Positions 45,101 through 57,100 of a DNA stretch of 64,000 bases are shown here, piece by piece. The notes below the pieces were generated by a model. The model saw only the letters and a list, made by a program, of their open reading frames with translations. It was not told where the DNA came from and did not search any database. The translations under genes and the position numbers were made by a program. How positions within the stretch are numbered: position 1 is the first letter of the stretch; each line of letters starts with the position of its first letter. Source of the stretch: Stomoxys calcitrans (lineage: Eukaryota > Arthropoda > Insecta > Diptera > Muscidae); assembly GCF_963082655.1 (NCBI RefSeq), contig NC_081553.1:21658479-21722478 (forward strand), written 5' to 3'.

Positions 45101-48100
45101 AGTAGGAGTAGGAGTAGGAGTAGGAGTAGGAGTAGGAGAAGGAGTAGGAGTAGGAGTAGGAGTAGGAGTAGGAGTAGGAGTAGGAGTAGGAGTAGGAGTA
45201 GGAGTAGGAGTAGGAGTAGGAGTAGGAGTAGGAGTAGGAGTAGGAGTAGGAGTAGGAGTAGGAGTAGGAGTAGGAATAGGAATAGGAGTAGGAGTAGGAG
45301 TAGGAGTAGGAGTAGGAGTAGGAGTAGGAGTAGGAGTAGGAGTAGGAGTAGGAGTAGGAGTAGGAGTAGGAGTAGGAGTAGGAGTAGGAGTAGGAGTAGG
45401 AGTAGGAGTAGGAGTAGGAGTAGGAGTAGGAGTAGGAGTAGGAGTAGGAGTAGGAGTAGGAGTAGGAGTAGGAGTAGGAGTAGGAGTAGGAGTAGGAGTA
45501 GGAGTAGGAGTAGGAGTAGGAGTAGGAGTAGGAGTAGGAGTAGGAGTAGGAGTAGGAGTAGGAGTAGGAGTAGGAGTAGGAGTAGGAGTAGGAGTAGGAG
45601 TAGGAGTAGGAGTAGGAGTAGGAGTAGGAGTAGGAGTAGGAGTAGGAGTAGGAGTAGGAGTAGGAGTAGGAGTAGGAGTAGGAGTAGGAGTAGGAGTAGG
45701 AGTAGGAGTAGGAGTAGGAGTAGGAGTAGGAGTAGGAGTAGGAGTAGGAGTAGGAGTAGGAGTAGGAGTAGGAGTAGGAGTAGGAGTAGGAGTAGGAGTA
45801 GGAGGAGTAGGAGTAGGAGTAGGAGTAGGAGTAGGAGTAGGAGTAGGAGTAGGAGTAGGAGTAGGAGTAGGAGTAGGAGTAGGAGTAGGAGTAGGAGTAG
45901 GAGTAGGAGTAGGAGTAGGAGTAGGAGTAGGAGTAGGAGTAGGAGTAGGAGTAGGAGTAGGAGTAGGAGTAGGAGTAGGAGTAGGAGTAGGGAGTAGGAG
46001 TAGGAGTAGGAGTAGGAGTAGGAGTAGGAGTAGGAGTAGGAGTAGGAGTAGGAGTAGGAGTAGGAGTAGGAGTAGGAGTAGGAGTAGGAGTAGGAGTAGG
46101 AGTAGGAGTAGGAGTAGGAGTAGGAGTAGGAGTAGGAGTAGGAGTAGGAGTAGGAGTAGGAGTAGGAGTAGGAGTAGGAGTAGGAGTAGGAGTAAGAGTA
46201 CGAGTAGGAGTAGGAGTAGGAGTAGGAAGTAGAAGTAGAAGTAGAAGTAGAAGTAGAAGTAGAAGTAGAAGTAGAAGTAGAAGTAGAAGTAGAAATAGAA
46301 GTAGAAGTAGAAGTAGAAGTAGAAGTAGAGTAGGAGTAGGAGTAGGAGTAGGAGTAGGAGTAGGTAGGAGTAGGAGTAGGAGTAGGAGTAGGAGTAGGAG
46401 TAGGAGTAGGAGTTAGGAGTAGGAGTAGGAGTAGGAGTAGGAGTAGGAGTAGGAGTAGGAGTAGGAGTAGGAGTAGGAGTAGGAGTAGAGTAGGAAGTAG
46501 AAGTAGAAGTAGAAGTAGAAGTAGAAGTAGATGTAGAAGTAGAAGTAGAAGTAGAAGTAGAAGTAGAAGTAGGAGTAGGAGTAGAGTTAATCTTCCTCTC
46601 TCTAAATCTATTAAAGTAACTTTAAATTCTTATAGGTCCTTCTCACCTTATGGCACTGGTAACCCTATCCGGTCTCAAAGCTCTCACTATACACAATTTT
46701 TGCAAAGGTGTTCGATGTTTCCACTCTCCCGGGAATTGTTCACTCTCTGGTACATCACTGGTCAAAAACTTCCTCCAGCGCTTGGGATAACTCTCGATAT
46801 CCTTGTCTATGCCATAGAAATTATCCATTAAAGCCAAAGATTTAATGCCTCCCCAGGCAGTGCGTCCTATGAAATCTACAGGAGACAAAGTGTTTGGGTC
46901 ATGAGGAAATCGCAAAAGAAAATCAACTTCTTCCCGCGATATATGCTCCGAGGCAGCCATAATGCGTAAAGTCATGTGAGCGGTAAAAGTCAATTTATCC
47001 ACCTCAAAAAGACCCCTTAGGGCATGATAGAATGTCTGGCAGGTTATGGCATCTACCAAGGCAGCCACTCTTCGCTCATTTTGTCGGTGTTGGGGAGCCG
47101 ATACTATGGCCTGTTTAAAGACCTGCATAAAGGACTTCAGAGAGAAGCGATAAATGGGATTTATGCGACTCAAATCAGAGAGTACAAAATAAAGTACCGC
47201 AGCCCTTTTGGCAGCAGAACGATACATATTGCGGGGCCTCATCAATCTGCAAAGTAGTGACGCGAGCTTCATGAACCTTAAGTTCAATTTCATCTACGGT
47301 TTGCTTGGTAGACTCCAGATTGGCCACCAATTCATAATCATCCAAGACATTTTCTCCTGCTGAGGCCAATCTGGCCAAAAGGTCATCTTCCAAGAGTTTG
47401 AGGGAAATTTTGAATTTATTTTGCTGTATGGTGACATCGGTCTTCATATCCTCCAAATCAGGTCTTTCGATTTTTTACCACCTCCGCCAGCAATTGTTCC
47501 TCCAGACCATCTTGGGTTACCGTAAAGTTTATGAGAGTGGTCTGGGCCTGCATTTCCGGCTTGTAATGAGGATTGGCCAATTTGGTGTGTAGGATCAAAC
47601 GAAAGTTGGAATTAAAATCCAATTCCTTATCGCCCAGGCGTATAAAACGCCCTGGGAGTAGGAGTAGGAGTAGGAGTAGGAGTAGGAGTAGGGAGTAGGA
47701 GTAGGAGAAGGAGTAGGAGGAGTAGGAGTAGGAGTAGGAGTAGGAGTAGGAGTAGAGTAGGAGTAGGAGTAGGAGTAGGAGAGTAGGAGTAGAGTAGGAG
47801 TAGGAGTAGGAGTAGGAGTAGGAGTAGGAGTAGGAGTAGGAGTAGGAGTAGGAGTAGGAGTAGGAGTAGGAGTAGGAGTAGGAGTAGGAGTAGGAGTAGG
47901 AGTAGGAGTAGGTAGTAGGAGTAGGAGTAGGAGTAGGAGTAGGAGTAGGAGTAGGAGTAGGAGTAGGAGTAGGAGTAGGAGTAGAAGTAGAAGTAGAAGT
48001 AGAAGTAGTAGAAGTAGAAGTAGAAGTAGAAGTAGAAGTAGAAGTAGAAGTAGAAGTAGAAGTAGAAGTAGAAGTAGAAGTAGAAGTAGAAGTAGAAGTA

Positions 48101-51100
48101 GAAGTAGAAGTAGGAGTAGGAGTAGGAGTAGGAGTAGGAGTAGGAGTAGGAGTAGGAGTAGGAGTAGGAGTAGGAGTAGGAGTAGGAGTAGAAGTAGAAG
48201 TAGAAGTAGAAGTAGAAGTAGGAGTAGGAGTAGGAGTAGGAGTAGGAGTAGGAGTAGGAGTAGGAGTAGGAGTAGGAGTAGGAGTAGGAGTAGGAGTAGG
48301 AGTAGGAGTAGGAGTAGGAGTAGGAGTAGGAGTAGGAGTAGGAGTAGGAGTAGGAGTAGGAGTAGGAGTAGGAGTAGGAGTAGGAGTAGGAGTAGGAGTA
48401 GGAGTAGGAGTAGGAGTAGGAGTAGGAGTAGGAGTAGGAGTAGGAGTAGGAGTAGGAGTAGGAGTAGGAGTAGGAGTAGGAGTAGGAGTAGGAGTAGGAG
48501 TAGGAGTAGGAGTAGGAGTAGGAGTAGGAGTAGGAGTAGGAGTAGGAGTAGGAGTAGGAGTAGGAGTAGGAGTAGGAGTAGGAGTAGGAGTAGGAGTAGG
48601 AGTAGGAGTAGGAGTAGGAGTAGGAAGTAGGAGTAGGAGTAGGAGTAGGAGTAGGAGTAGGAGTAGGAGTAGGAGTAGGAGTAGGAGTAGGAGTAGGAGT
48701 AGGAGTAGGAGTAGGAGTAGGAGTAGGAGTAGGAGTAGGAGTAGGAGTAGGAGTAGGAGTAGGAGTAGGAGTAGGAGTAGGAGTAGGAGTAGGAGTAGGA
48801 GTAGGAGTAGGAGTAGGAGTAGGAGTAGGAGTAGGAGTAGGAGTAGGAGTAGGAGTAGGAGTAGGAGTAGGAGTAGGAGTAGGAGTAGGAGTAGGAGTAG
48901 GAGTAGGAGTAGGAGTAGGAGTAGGAGTAGGAGTAGGAGTAGGAGTAGGAGTAGGAGTAGGAGTAGGAGTAGGAGTAGGAGTAGGAGTAGGAGTAGGAGT
49001 AGGAGTAGGAGTAGGAGTAGGAGTAGGAGTAGGAGTAGGAGTAGGAGTAGGAGTAGGAGTAGGAGTAGGAGTAGGAGTAGGAGTAGGAGTAGGAGTAGGA
49101 GTAGGAGTAGGAGTAGGAGTAGGAGTAGGAGTAGGAGTAGGAGTAGGAGTAGGAGTAGGAGTAGGAGTAGGAGTAGGAGTAGGAGTAGGAGTAGGAGTAG
49201 GAGTAGGAGTAGGAGTAGGAGTAGGAGTAGGAGTAGGAGTAGGAGTAGGAGTAGGAGTAGGAGTAAGAGTAAGAGTAGGAGTAGGAGTAGGAGTAGGAGT
49301 AGGAGTAGAAGTAGAAGTAGAAGTAGAAGTAGAAGTAGAAGTAGAAGTAGAAGTAGAAGTAGAAGTAGAAGTAGAAGTAGAAGTAGAAGTAGAAGTAGAA
49401 GTAGAAGTAGAAGTAGAAGTAGAAGTAGAAGTAGAAGTAGAAGTAGAAGTAGAAGTAGAAGTAGAAGTAGAAGTAGAAGTAGAAGTAGAAGTAGAAGTAG
49501 AAGTAGAAGTAGAAGTAGAAGTAGAAGTAGAAGTAGAAGTAGAAGTAGAAGTAGAAGTAGAAGTAGAAGTAGAAGTAGGAGTAGGAGTAGGAGTAGGAGT
49601 AGGAGTAGGAGTGGGAGTAGGAGTAGGAGTAGGAGTAGGAGTAGGAGTAGGAGTAGGAGTAGGAGTAGGAGTAGGAGTAGGAGTAGGAGTGGGAGTAGGA
49701 GTAGGAGTAGGAGTAGGAGTAGGAGTAGGAGTAGGAGTAGGAGTAGGAGTAGGAGTAGGAGTAGGAGTAGGAGTAGGAGTAGGAGTAGGAGTAGAAGTAG
49801 AAGTAGAAGTAGAAGTAGAAGTAGAATTAGAAGTAGAAGTAGAAGTAGAAGTAGAAGTAGAAGTAGAAGTAGAAGTAGATGTAGAAGTAGAAGTAGAAGT
49901 AGGAGTAGGAGTAGAGGTAGAAGTAGAAGTAGATGTAGAAGTAGAAGTAGAAGTAGGAGTAGGAGTAGAGTTAATCTTCCTCTCTCTAAATCTATTAAAG
50001 TAACTTTAAATTCTTATAGGTCCTTCTCACCTTATGGCACTGGTAACCCTATCCGGTCTCAAAGCTCTCACTATACACAATTTTTGCAAAGGTGTTCGAT
50101 GTTTCCACTCTCCCGGGAATTGTTCACTCTCTGGTACATCACTGGTCAAAAACTTCCTCCAGCGCTTGGGATAACTCTCGATATCCTTGTCTATGCCATA
50201 GAAATTATCCATTAAAGCCAAAGATTTAATGCCTCCCCAGGCAGTGCGTCCTATGAAATCTACAGGAGACAAAGTGTTTGGGTCATGAGGAAATCGCAAA
50301 AGAAAATCAACTTCTTCCCGCGATATATGCTCCGAGGCAGCCATAATGCGTAAAGTCATGTGAGCGGTAAAAGTCAATTTATCCACCTCAAAAAGACCCC
50401 TTAGGGCATGATAGAATGTCTGGCAGGTTATGGCATCTACCAAGGCAGCCACTCTTCGCTCATTTTGTCGGTGTTGGGGAGCCGATACTATGGCCTGTTT
50501 AAAGACCTGCATAAAGGACTTCAGAGAGAAGCGATAAATGGGATTTATGCGACTCAAATCAGAGAGTACAAAATAAAGTACCGCAGCCCTTTTGGCAGCA
50601 GAACGATACATATTGCGGGCCTCATCAATCTGCAAAGTAGTGACGCGAGCTTCATGAACCTTAAGTTCAATTTCATCTACGGTTTGCTTGGTAGACTCCA
50701 GATTGGCCACCAATTCATAATCATCCAAGACATTTTCTCCTGCTGAGGCCAATCTGGCCAAAAGGTCATCTTCCAAGAGTTTGAGGGAAATTTTGAATTT
50801 ATTTTGCTGTATGGTGACATCGGTCTTCATATCCTCCAAATCAGGTCTTTCGATTTTTACCACCTCCGCCAGCAATTGTTCCTCCAGACCATCTTGGGTT
50901 ACCGTAAAGTTTATGAGAGTGGTCTGGGCCTGCATTTCCGGCTTGTAATGGGGATTGGCCAATTTGGTGTGTAGGATCAAACGAAAGTTGGAATTAAAAT
51001 CCAATTCCTTATCGCCCAGGCGTATAAAACGCCCTCTTTTGATCAGAGCTCGACTCAGTAAGGGTTCCAGCACAGTGTCCACACTTTCCTCAATTTGTTC

Positions 51101-54100
51101 CAGCAGCACAGTATCGCCCTTGGCCATGGCTTTTTCCAAAGAGTCTAGGAAATTTTTCTGAGCAAGCCTTAGGACCACCAAATCCTGGCCATAGCGATTT
51201 TTTATCCATTTGATGCCTTGTCTGCAAAGAGTTATAGGAACAAATTAGGTCTCATTATCAGTCTGATTTTTTTTTTGTAGGACCTACAATTGTGGATCTA
51301 TCATCAGCGGCCATCTGGTGGAATGCACCAATATGGTGGCATTTTCGGTGGACATGCGATCCATGGGCAAGCCTTCATTATTCCAGGAGGCTATTTGGGC
51401 ATCATCTGTAAACACCGCCAGATAATCGACTTCTTCCGTATGCGGTATGGGAGGCTAAAATGTAAATCCCATTAAACGAAGTGTTAACCACATTTAAGGC
51501 CATTGGTAATCTAATCGCATACTTGCCTCAATTCTACGAAAACTGGGCAGCCACATTTGCTGCTGCAGCTCTTCACGATAACGACGCGTAAAGCAACCGG
51601 CATAGGAGAGAAAAGAGGAAATTAGCAGGATATCACCAGGTAGGGTGGCACTTTTCGATTGCAAACTTTTTGTTTTTACACATCATCACATCCGAACGGT
51701 ACACCATGTTGAAGCATTCGGCCAGGTATGCATTTGGTAGAGCAATGCAGCATGCGTTGGTATTCGTTAGATGGTGGGTTGGTGACGTCAATGTGTAACA
51801 TTTTAACAACCGGAAATGGGAAATAGAAAAATGGCATTGTATATTTCATGGTTTATAAACTGGAAGCCACAAGGAAACACATAACTTAAAAGACAAACAA
51901 ACACACACACATATACGCTTTATTTGGCTGTGGTACTCGTTGCAAATGGTTGTTGGCTTTTTCCAATAAACCTAAGTTTTCATGGTGGTTTCCTCTGCAA
52001 TACTAAGGATGCACTAGCCTTCCCTGTTTTGGGCTAGCAAAATGTATGTGGCATAGCATTGACAAATATCCAGCGATACATGGTTGAGGTAACGAAGTCT
52101 TTTCGTTCGAAGGAAAAAGAATTGAAATTTTGAAGCTTTCAGTTTGTGGTTCCTTGTACTATTGGATTGCCCAAAAAGTAATTGCGGATTTTTCATATAG
52201 TCGGCGTTGAAAAATTTTTTCAACGGCTTGTGACTCTGTAATTGCATTCTTTATTCTGTCAGTTATCAGCTGTTACTTTTAGCTTGCTTTAGAAAAAAGT
52301 GTAAAAAAAGTATATTTGATTAAAGTTCATTCCAAGTTTTTTTAAAAATGCATTTACTTTCTTTTAAAAAATCCGCAATTACTTTTTGGGCAACCCAATA
52401 TTTGTGTGTGAAGGCTAGTTACAAAAATGCATTTATCTTGGGGTCTTCACGATGGAAGGAGACACCAACGTTGACAAATTAAATGTCATTAATAGCTAAT
52501 TTGAATTATGAGAAAACTAGGTTCGAAAGATACTCTCTGCGAAAAAAATTTTCACGAAGTTAAGTAAACGGTTAAGGGCTCAAATTTTCATGACACGTGT
52601 GTGTCAGCGGTTCTTATGTCTAGAGGACAAAGGCGAGATGCTGGCTATAAGGACCTCGGATGCGACACTTAACCACAGTGTGGTGGTCTTAGACATACTC
52701 GTGCATTTGCGTGCTTAGCGGCTCTTATATTTGAGGGAAAATGCGAGGTACTTGCTACGCTTTGTTGTTGTTGGAGCAGTTTATTGTGTTCTATCTTTCG
52801 TCTGCTTGATTCTGTTGAGTGTCAACACCCAGGAACTCTACGACTAAGATGGGGTGCATCCACAGGCATCTGGGTATGAGTCGAGTGGGTCTGGCCGGGC
52901 AGTTAAACAGGTGACGTGTATCGTGCGGTCCCTGGTTACAATCGGGACATACATCTTGCACGTCGGCATCAGGCTTCTGGGCGGTGGATATCTATCCACA
53001 AGATCATGATTTGGATGGTTTCTGTGATAACAGCCCAAAAGGTATTGCTTAGACAGCATGTAGTTATGCCTTGGCACTGGTAGGATCTTTGTCTCCTGAT
53101 GCAGGTGGTCCACATGAGAACTGAGGAGACAGCCCGTCGCAGTTCGGAGGGCGGCATTCTGACAGATCTGGTTTACCGGGGGAGGTCGATTTCTTCGGGT
53201 GCAATGGGTCGCGGTCGTTCTCCAAGGACTACATTCACCCGATAGCCAATTACCGCATCTGCTACCGTGTCTGCATGAATGTTGTTTAGACCCGCTTGAT
53301 ATGCCGCTTGATCTAGAGATTCTCTCTTGTAGCGCTGAACCTCACGCTCGTGTAGATCTACCTTAAGAATGATTTGGATGGTTTCTGCGATAACAGCCAA
53401 AAAGGTATTGCTTAGACAGCATGTAGTTATGTCTTCGTACTGGTAGGATCTTTGTCTCCTGATGGAGGTGGTCCACATGAGAACTGAGGAGACAGCCCGT
53501 CGCAGTTCGTAGGGCGGCATTCTGACAGATCTGAATATTATTCCACTGCGTGTCACAAAGTTGACGAGATCACACTGGCGCTGCATAACTTACCACAGAC
53601 CGGCCAATTGCTTTGTACGTGGTCAACAAGGTTTCTTTGTCTGCACCCCAAGTGCTGCCAGCGAGTGACTTGAGGACTTTGTTTCTACTGGCATGTGAGG
53701 AGAATGTGTAAGAGCTGTCAAATGTGACGCCAAGTATATTGGCGTCACTTGATGGTCGGAATCATTTCTCCATCGACCATCACAGTCATCTCGGTATTCA
53801 CCTCACGCGTATTTGTAGTGAACAATGTGGCTGAAGATTTGGTGGCTGTTATCTTCAGATTTCTTGCAGCGAAATATGAGGCAAGTTCGTTAAGGTAGAC
53901 CTTCAACCTATAGCAGATGTCAACAATGGGTGGGGGGCCTGATGCCATGATTATACAATCGTCCGCATATGGTACAATCTCTATGCCGTCTGGAAGTGGT
54001 GGAATGGAGGATAGATAGAGGTTAAACAGTGCCGGAGTTATCACCCCACCTTGGGGAACTCCCTGTTTCACTCTACGGTGTTTCGACCTCTTATCTCTAA

Positions 54101-57100
54101 ATTCCACAAATGACTGGCGACCACACAGATAATTCGCGACCCATCGTTTCAGGCCTGGCTGAGGGGACGTGTTGGCGATGTTCTCAAATAATTTGGCATG
54201 GCTGACCGTGTCGAATGCCTTCGATAGATCCAGTGCCACGAGGACCGGCCTATAACATGACCTATGCTGATTGAAGCCACGGCAAATGTGTGCGGTGATG
54301 GCATGCAAAGCTGTTGTTGTGCTGTGCAGTCTCCGAAATCCAAATGAATGAAATGATGCTCTGCGAATGGAAATTCTCCTACGAGGCTCGGGTGGAGTAA
54401 TGCCTCAAGCGTCTTTGCCACTGGTGAGAGAAGGGAGATCGGTCTGTATGACTCCCCCAAACTCGGGTCTTTTCCAGGCTTCAGTAGCGGGATCACTCTG
54501 CCCATTTTCCAGACATCGGGAACTATAAGAGTGTTCAGTGACAGGTTGAGGACAGTGGTAAGGTACTCAACTCCAGGTGAATCCAGATTCTTCAACATCA
54601 ATGTAGAGATTTCGTCGGGGCCCAACGCCTTAGAAGATGTGGCGCCACGGATGACATTTGTAACTTCGCCCACGGTAAAAAAAAAAAATGATGGCTGTTC
54701 TTTGGCTCGTAGATTATGAATACGGCGAATGGCTTTCCTCCTTGCCCTGTCTCTCTCTCTCTGGATGCACAATAAATTGACGGTTGAACAACCTGGCGCA
54801 TCTCTGCGGATCAGTCACGGTTATTTCGCCAAAAGATCCTGTCATCCCGTCTACCAGGGTTCGAGAGTGACTTAACAGTAGCCCACAGTTTGCCTACACC
54901 GGTGCCTAAGTTACATTGCTCCAAGTGTTCCAGCCACAAATTCCGCTTATGTTCGTTGACTACGCTGTTTATTTCCAGATTCAGCTCGCTGATTCTGGGG
55001 TTAGCGGGGTCCATAGCACGAATCGCATCACGCTCATCTGCGAGTACCACTGCTTGGGCCGCACGTGGGGTATTCGACTGGCTGGTATAAAGCGAGCGGC
55101 TGCTGCATTAATGATGTCTCGGAATTTCCTCTCGGCCATAAGCACATCAGAGGGGTATGGCAGTTCACTGAAGCGGCGATTGGTGTACTCTCTGAAGTCA
55201 GTCCAATCGGCCTTCTTATAATTGATAAACGTCCGGCGCTCAGAGGTTATGAAGTCGGGTGGTCGGTCGATGGTGAGAATTATGGGGGGGGTGGTCTGAC
55301 CCCAAAGAGATGACGGCTTGCTACGTGTATCTCCAAGAAGTGATTCACTCACATGCCAGCGTGGACAGGGCACTAAATCTCGGGGTGGCGTTTGTAGATC
55401 GATGACATGAGCGTGCGTTCAACGGCTCTTACGTCTAAAGGACAAAGGCAAGGTGCTGGCTACGCGCTTCTCAGAGACGTGACGTGGATGTGACACTAAA
55501 TCACGGTGTGGTGGTCGTAGACAGATGGAAGGAGTGTGTGTTCACGCACTAAGCGACCCTTATGTCTGAAGGACAAAGGCGAGGTGATGGCTACATCTAT
55601 CTCAAAGACGTGACTCATCCACGGCGTGGATGCGGCACTAAACCACTCTGTGGTGGTCTTAGACAGTTGGCACTTGTATGTGTTTGCAGGCTCAGCGGAT
55701 CTTATGTCTGAAACACAAAGGCTAGGAGTTGGCTACGTGTATCTCGAAGACGTAATTCACTCACATGCCGGCGTGGACCGTGGCACTAAATCACGGGGTC
55801 GTGTAAGTTCGCGGGCTCAACGGCTTTTATGTCCAAAAGACTAACGCGAGGTTCTGGCTACGTGTATCTCGGAGACGTGACTCATCCACGACGTGGATTC
55901 ACTAACAAGGCATCGTGAACAGGGTACTAAATCACGGGGTGGTGGTCGTAGATCGATGACTCGAGTGTGGCTCGCGGGCTCAACGTCTATTTTGTCTAAA
56001 GGACAAATGCGAGGTGCAGGCAACGTGTATCTCGGAGACGTGACACACCCACGGCGTGGATGCGGCACTAAACCACTGTGTGATGTTTTTAGACAGTTGG
56101 CACTTGTATGTGTTCGCAGGCTCAGCGGCTCTTATGTCTGAAATACAAAGGCGAGGTGCTGGCTACGTGTATCTCAGAGACGTGACTCATCCACGGCGTG
56201 AATTCACAAACAAGGCATCGTGGACAGGGTACTAAATCACGGGGTGGTAGTCGTAGATCAATGACACGAGTGTGGTTCGCGGGCTCAACGTCTTCTATGT
56301 CTAAAGGACAAACGCGAGGTGCCGACAACGGGTATCTCAGAGACGTGACTCATCCACGGCGTGGATGCCGCACTAAACCACGGTGTGGTGGTCTTAGACA
56401 GTTGGCACGAGTGTGTGTTCGAGGGCTCAGCGGCTCTTATGTCTGAAGGACAAAGGCGAGGTGCTGGCTACGTTTGTCTGGGAGACGTGATTCACTCACA
56501 TGCTGGCGTGGGCTGGGGTGTCGGTTGTAGATCCATGACATGAGTGGGCGTTCGCGGGCCCAACGGCTCTTATGTCTAAAGGACAAAGGCGAGGTGATGG
56601 CTACGCGTATCTCGGATACGAGACATAACCACGGCATGGATGCGGCACTAAACTACTGTGTAGTGGTCTTAGACAGTTGGCGCGTGTAGGTGTTCGCGGG
56701 CTCAGCGGCTCTTATGTTTGAAGAACAAAGGCGTGGTGCTGGCTACATGTATCCCGAAGACGTGTTTCTAAAAAGTTTTCTTTTTCATGTCCTTTGCTTT
56801 GTCTTACCTCTGCACTGATTCCTTCCAGCGTATATTTTCATTTGCCAAACCATTCACCAAGCGATGGGCCAAATCAATGGTGAATGTGGTCTTATCAGCC
56901 TCCAGTTGACATTTTTGCTTTGAGGCCACAGCCTCTTCGAACTCTGATTGTATCTCCCTCAACTTGCGTTCCAAATCATTGATTTTTTGCTTTAGATATT
57001 CCAGGCGTTCTCTGGCCTCGGTTAACTCATTTTGGGAATCCTTAAGGGCCTGCTGTTTGGGTCCCACCACAAGAAAAACCTGATGGTAACGATGAATGTT

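Noticed and set aside
46643..47293. A separate dynein gene or alternative exon
   Set aside because: It lacks an acceptor in phase, is frameshifted and copies the exon at 50031-51221, so I call it a partial duplicate.
49611..50003. A 130-codon Val-Gly/Val-Glu repeat protein
   Set aside because: Pure translation of the GGAGTA and GAAGTA hexamers in an intron.
51281..51287. A premature stop (TAG) after DPQL in dynein
   Set aside because: The stop lies in a GTAGGT donor, and splicing to 51221 restores DPQLQGIKW.
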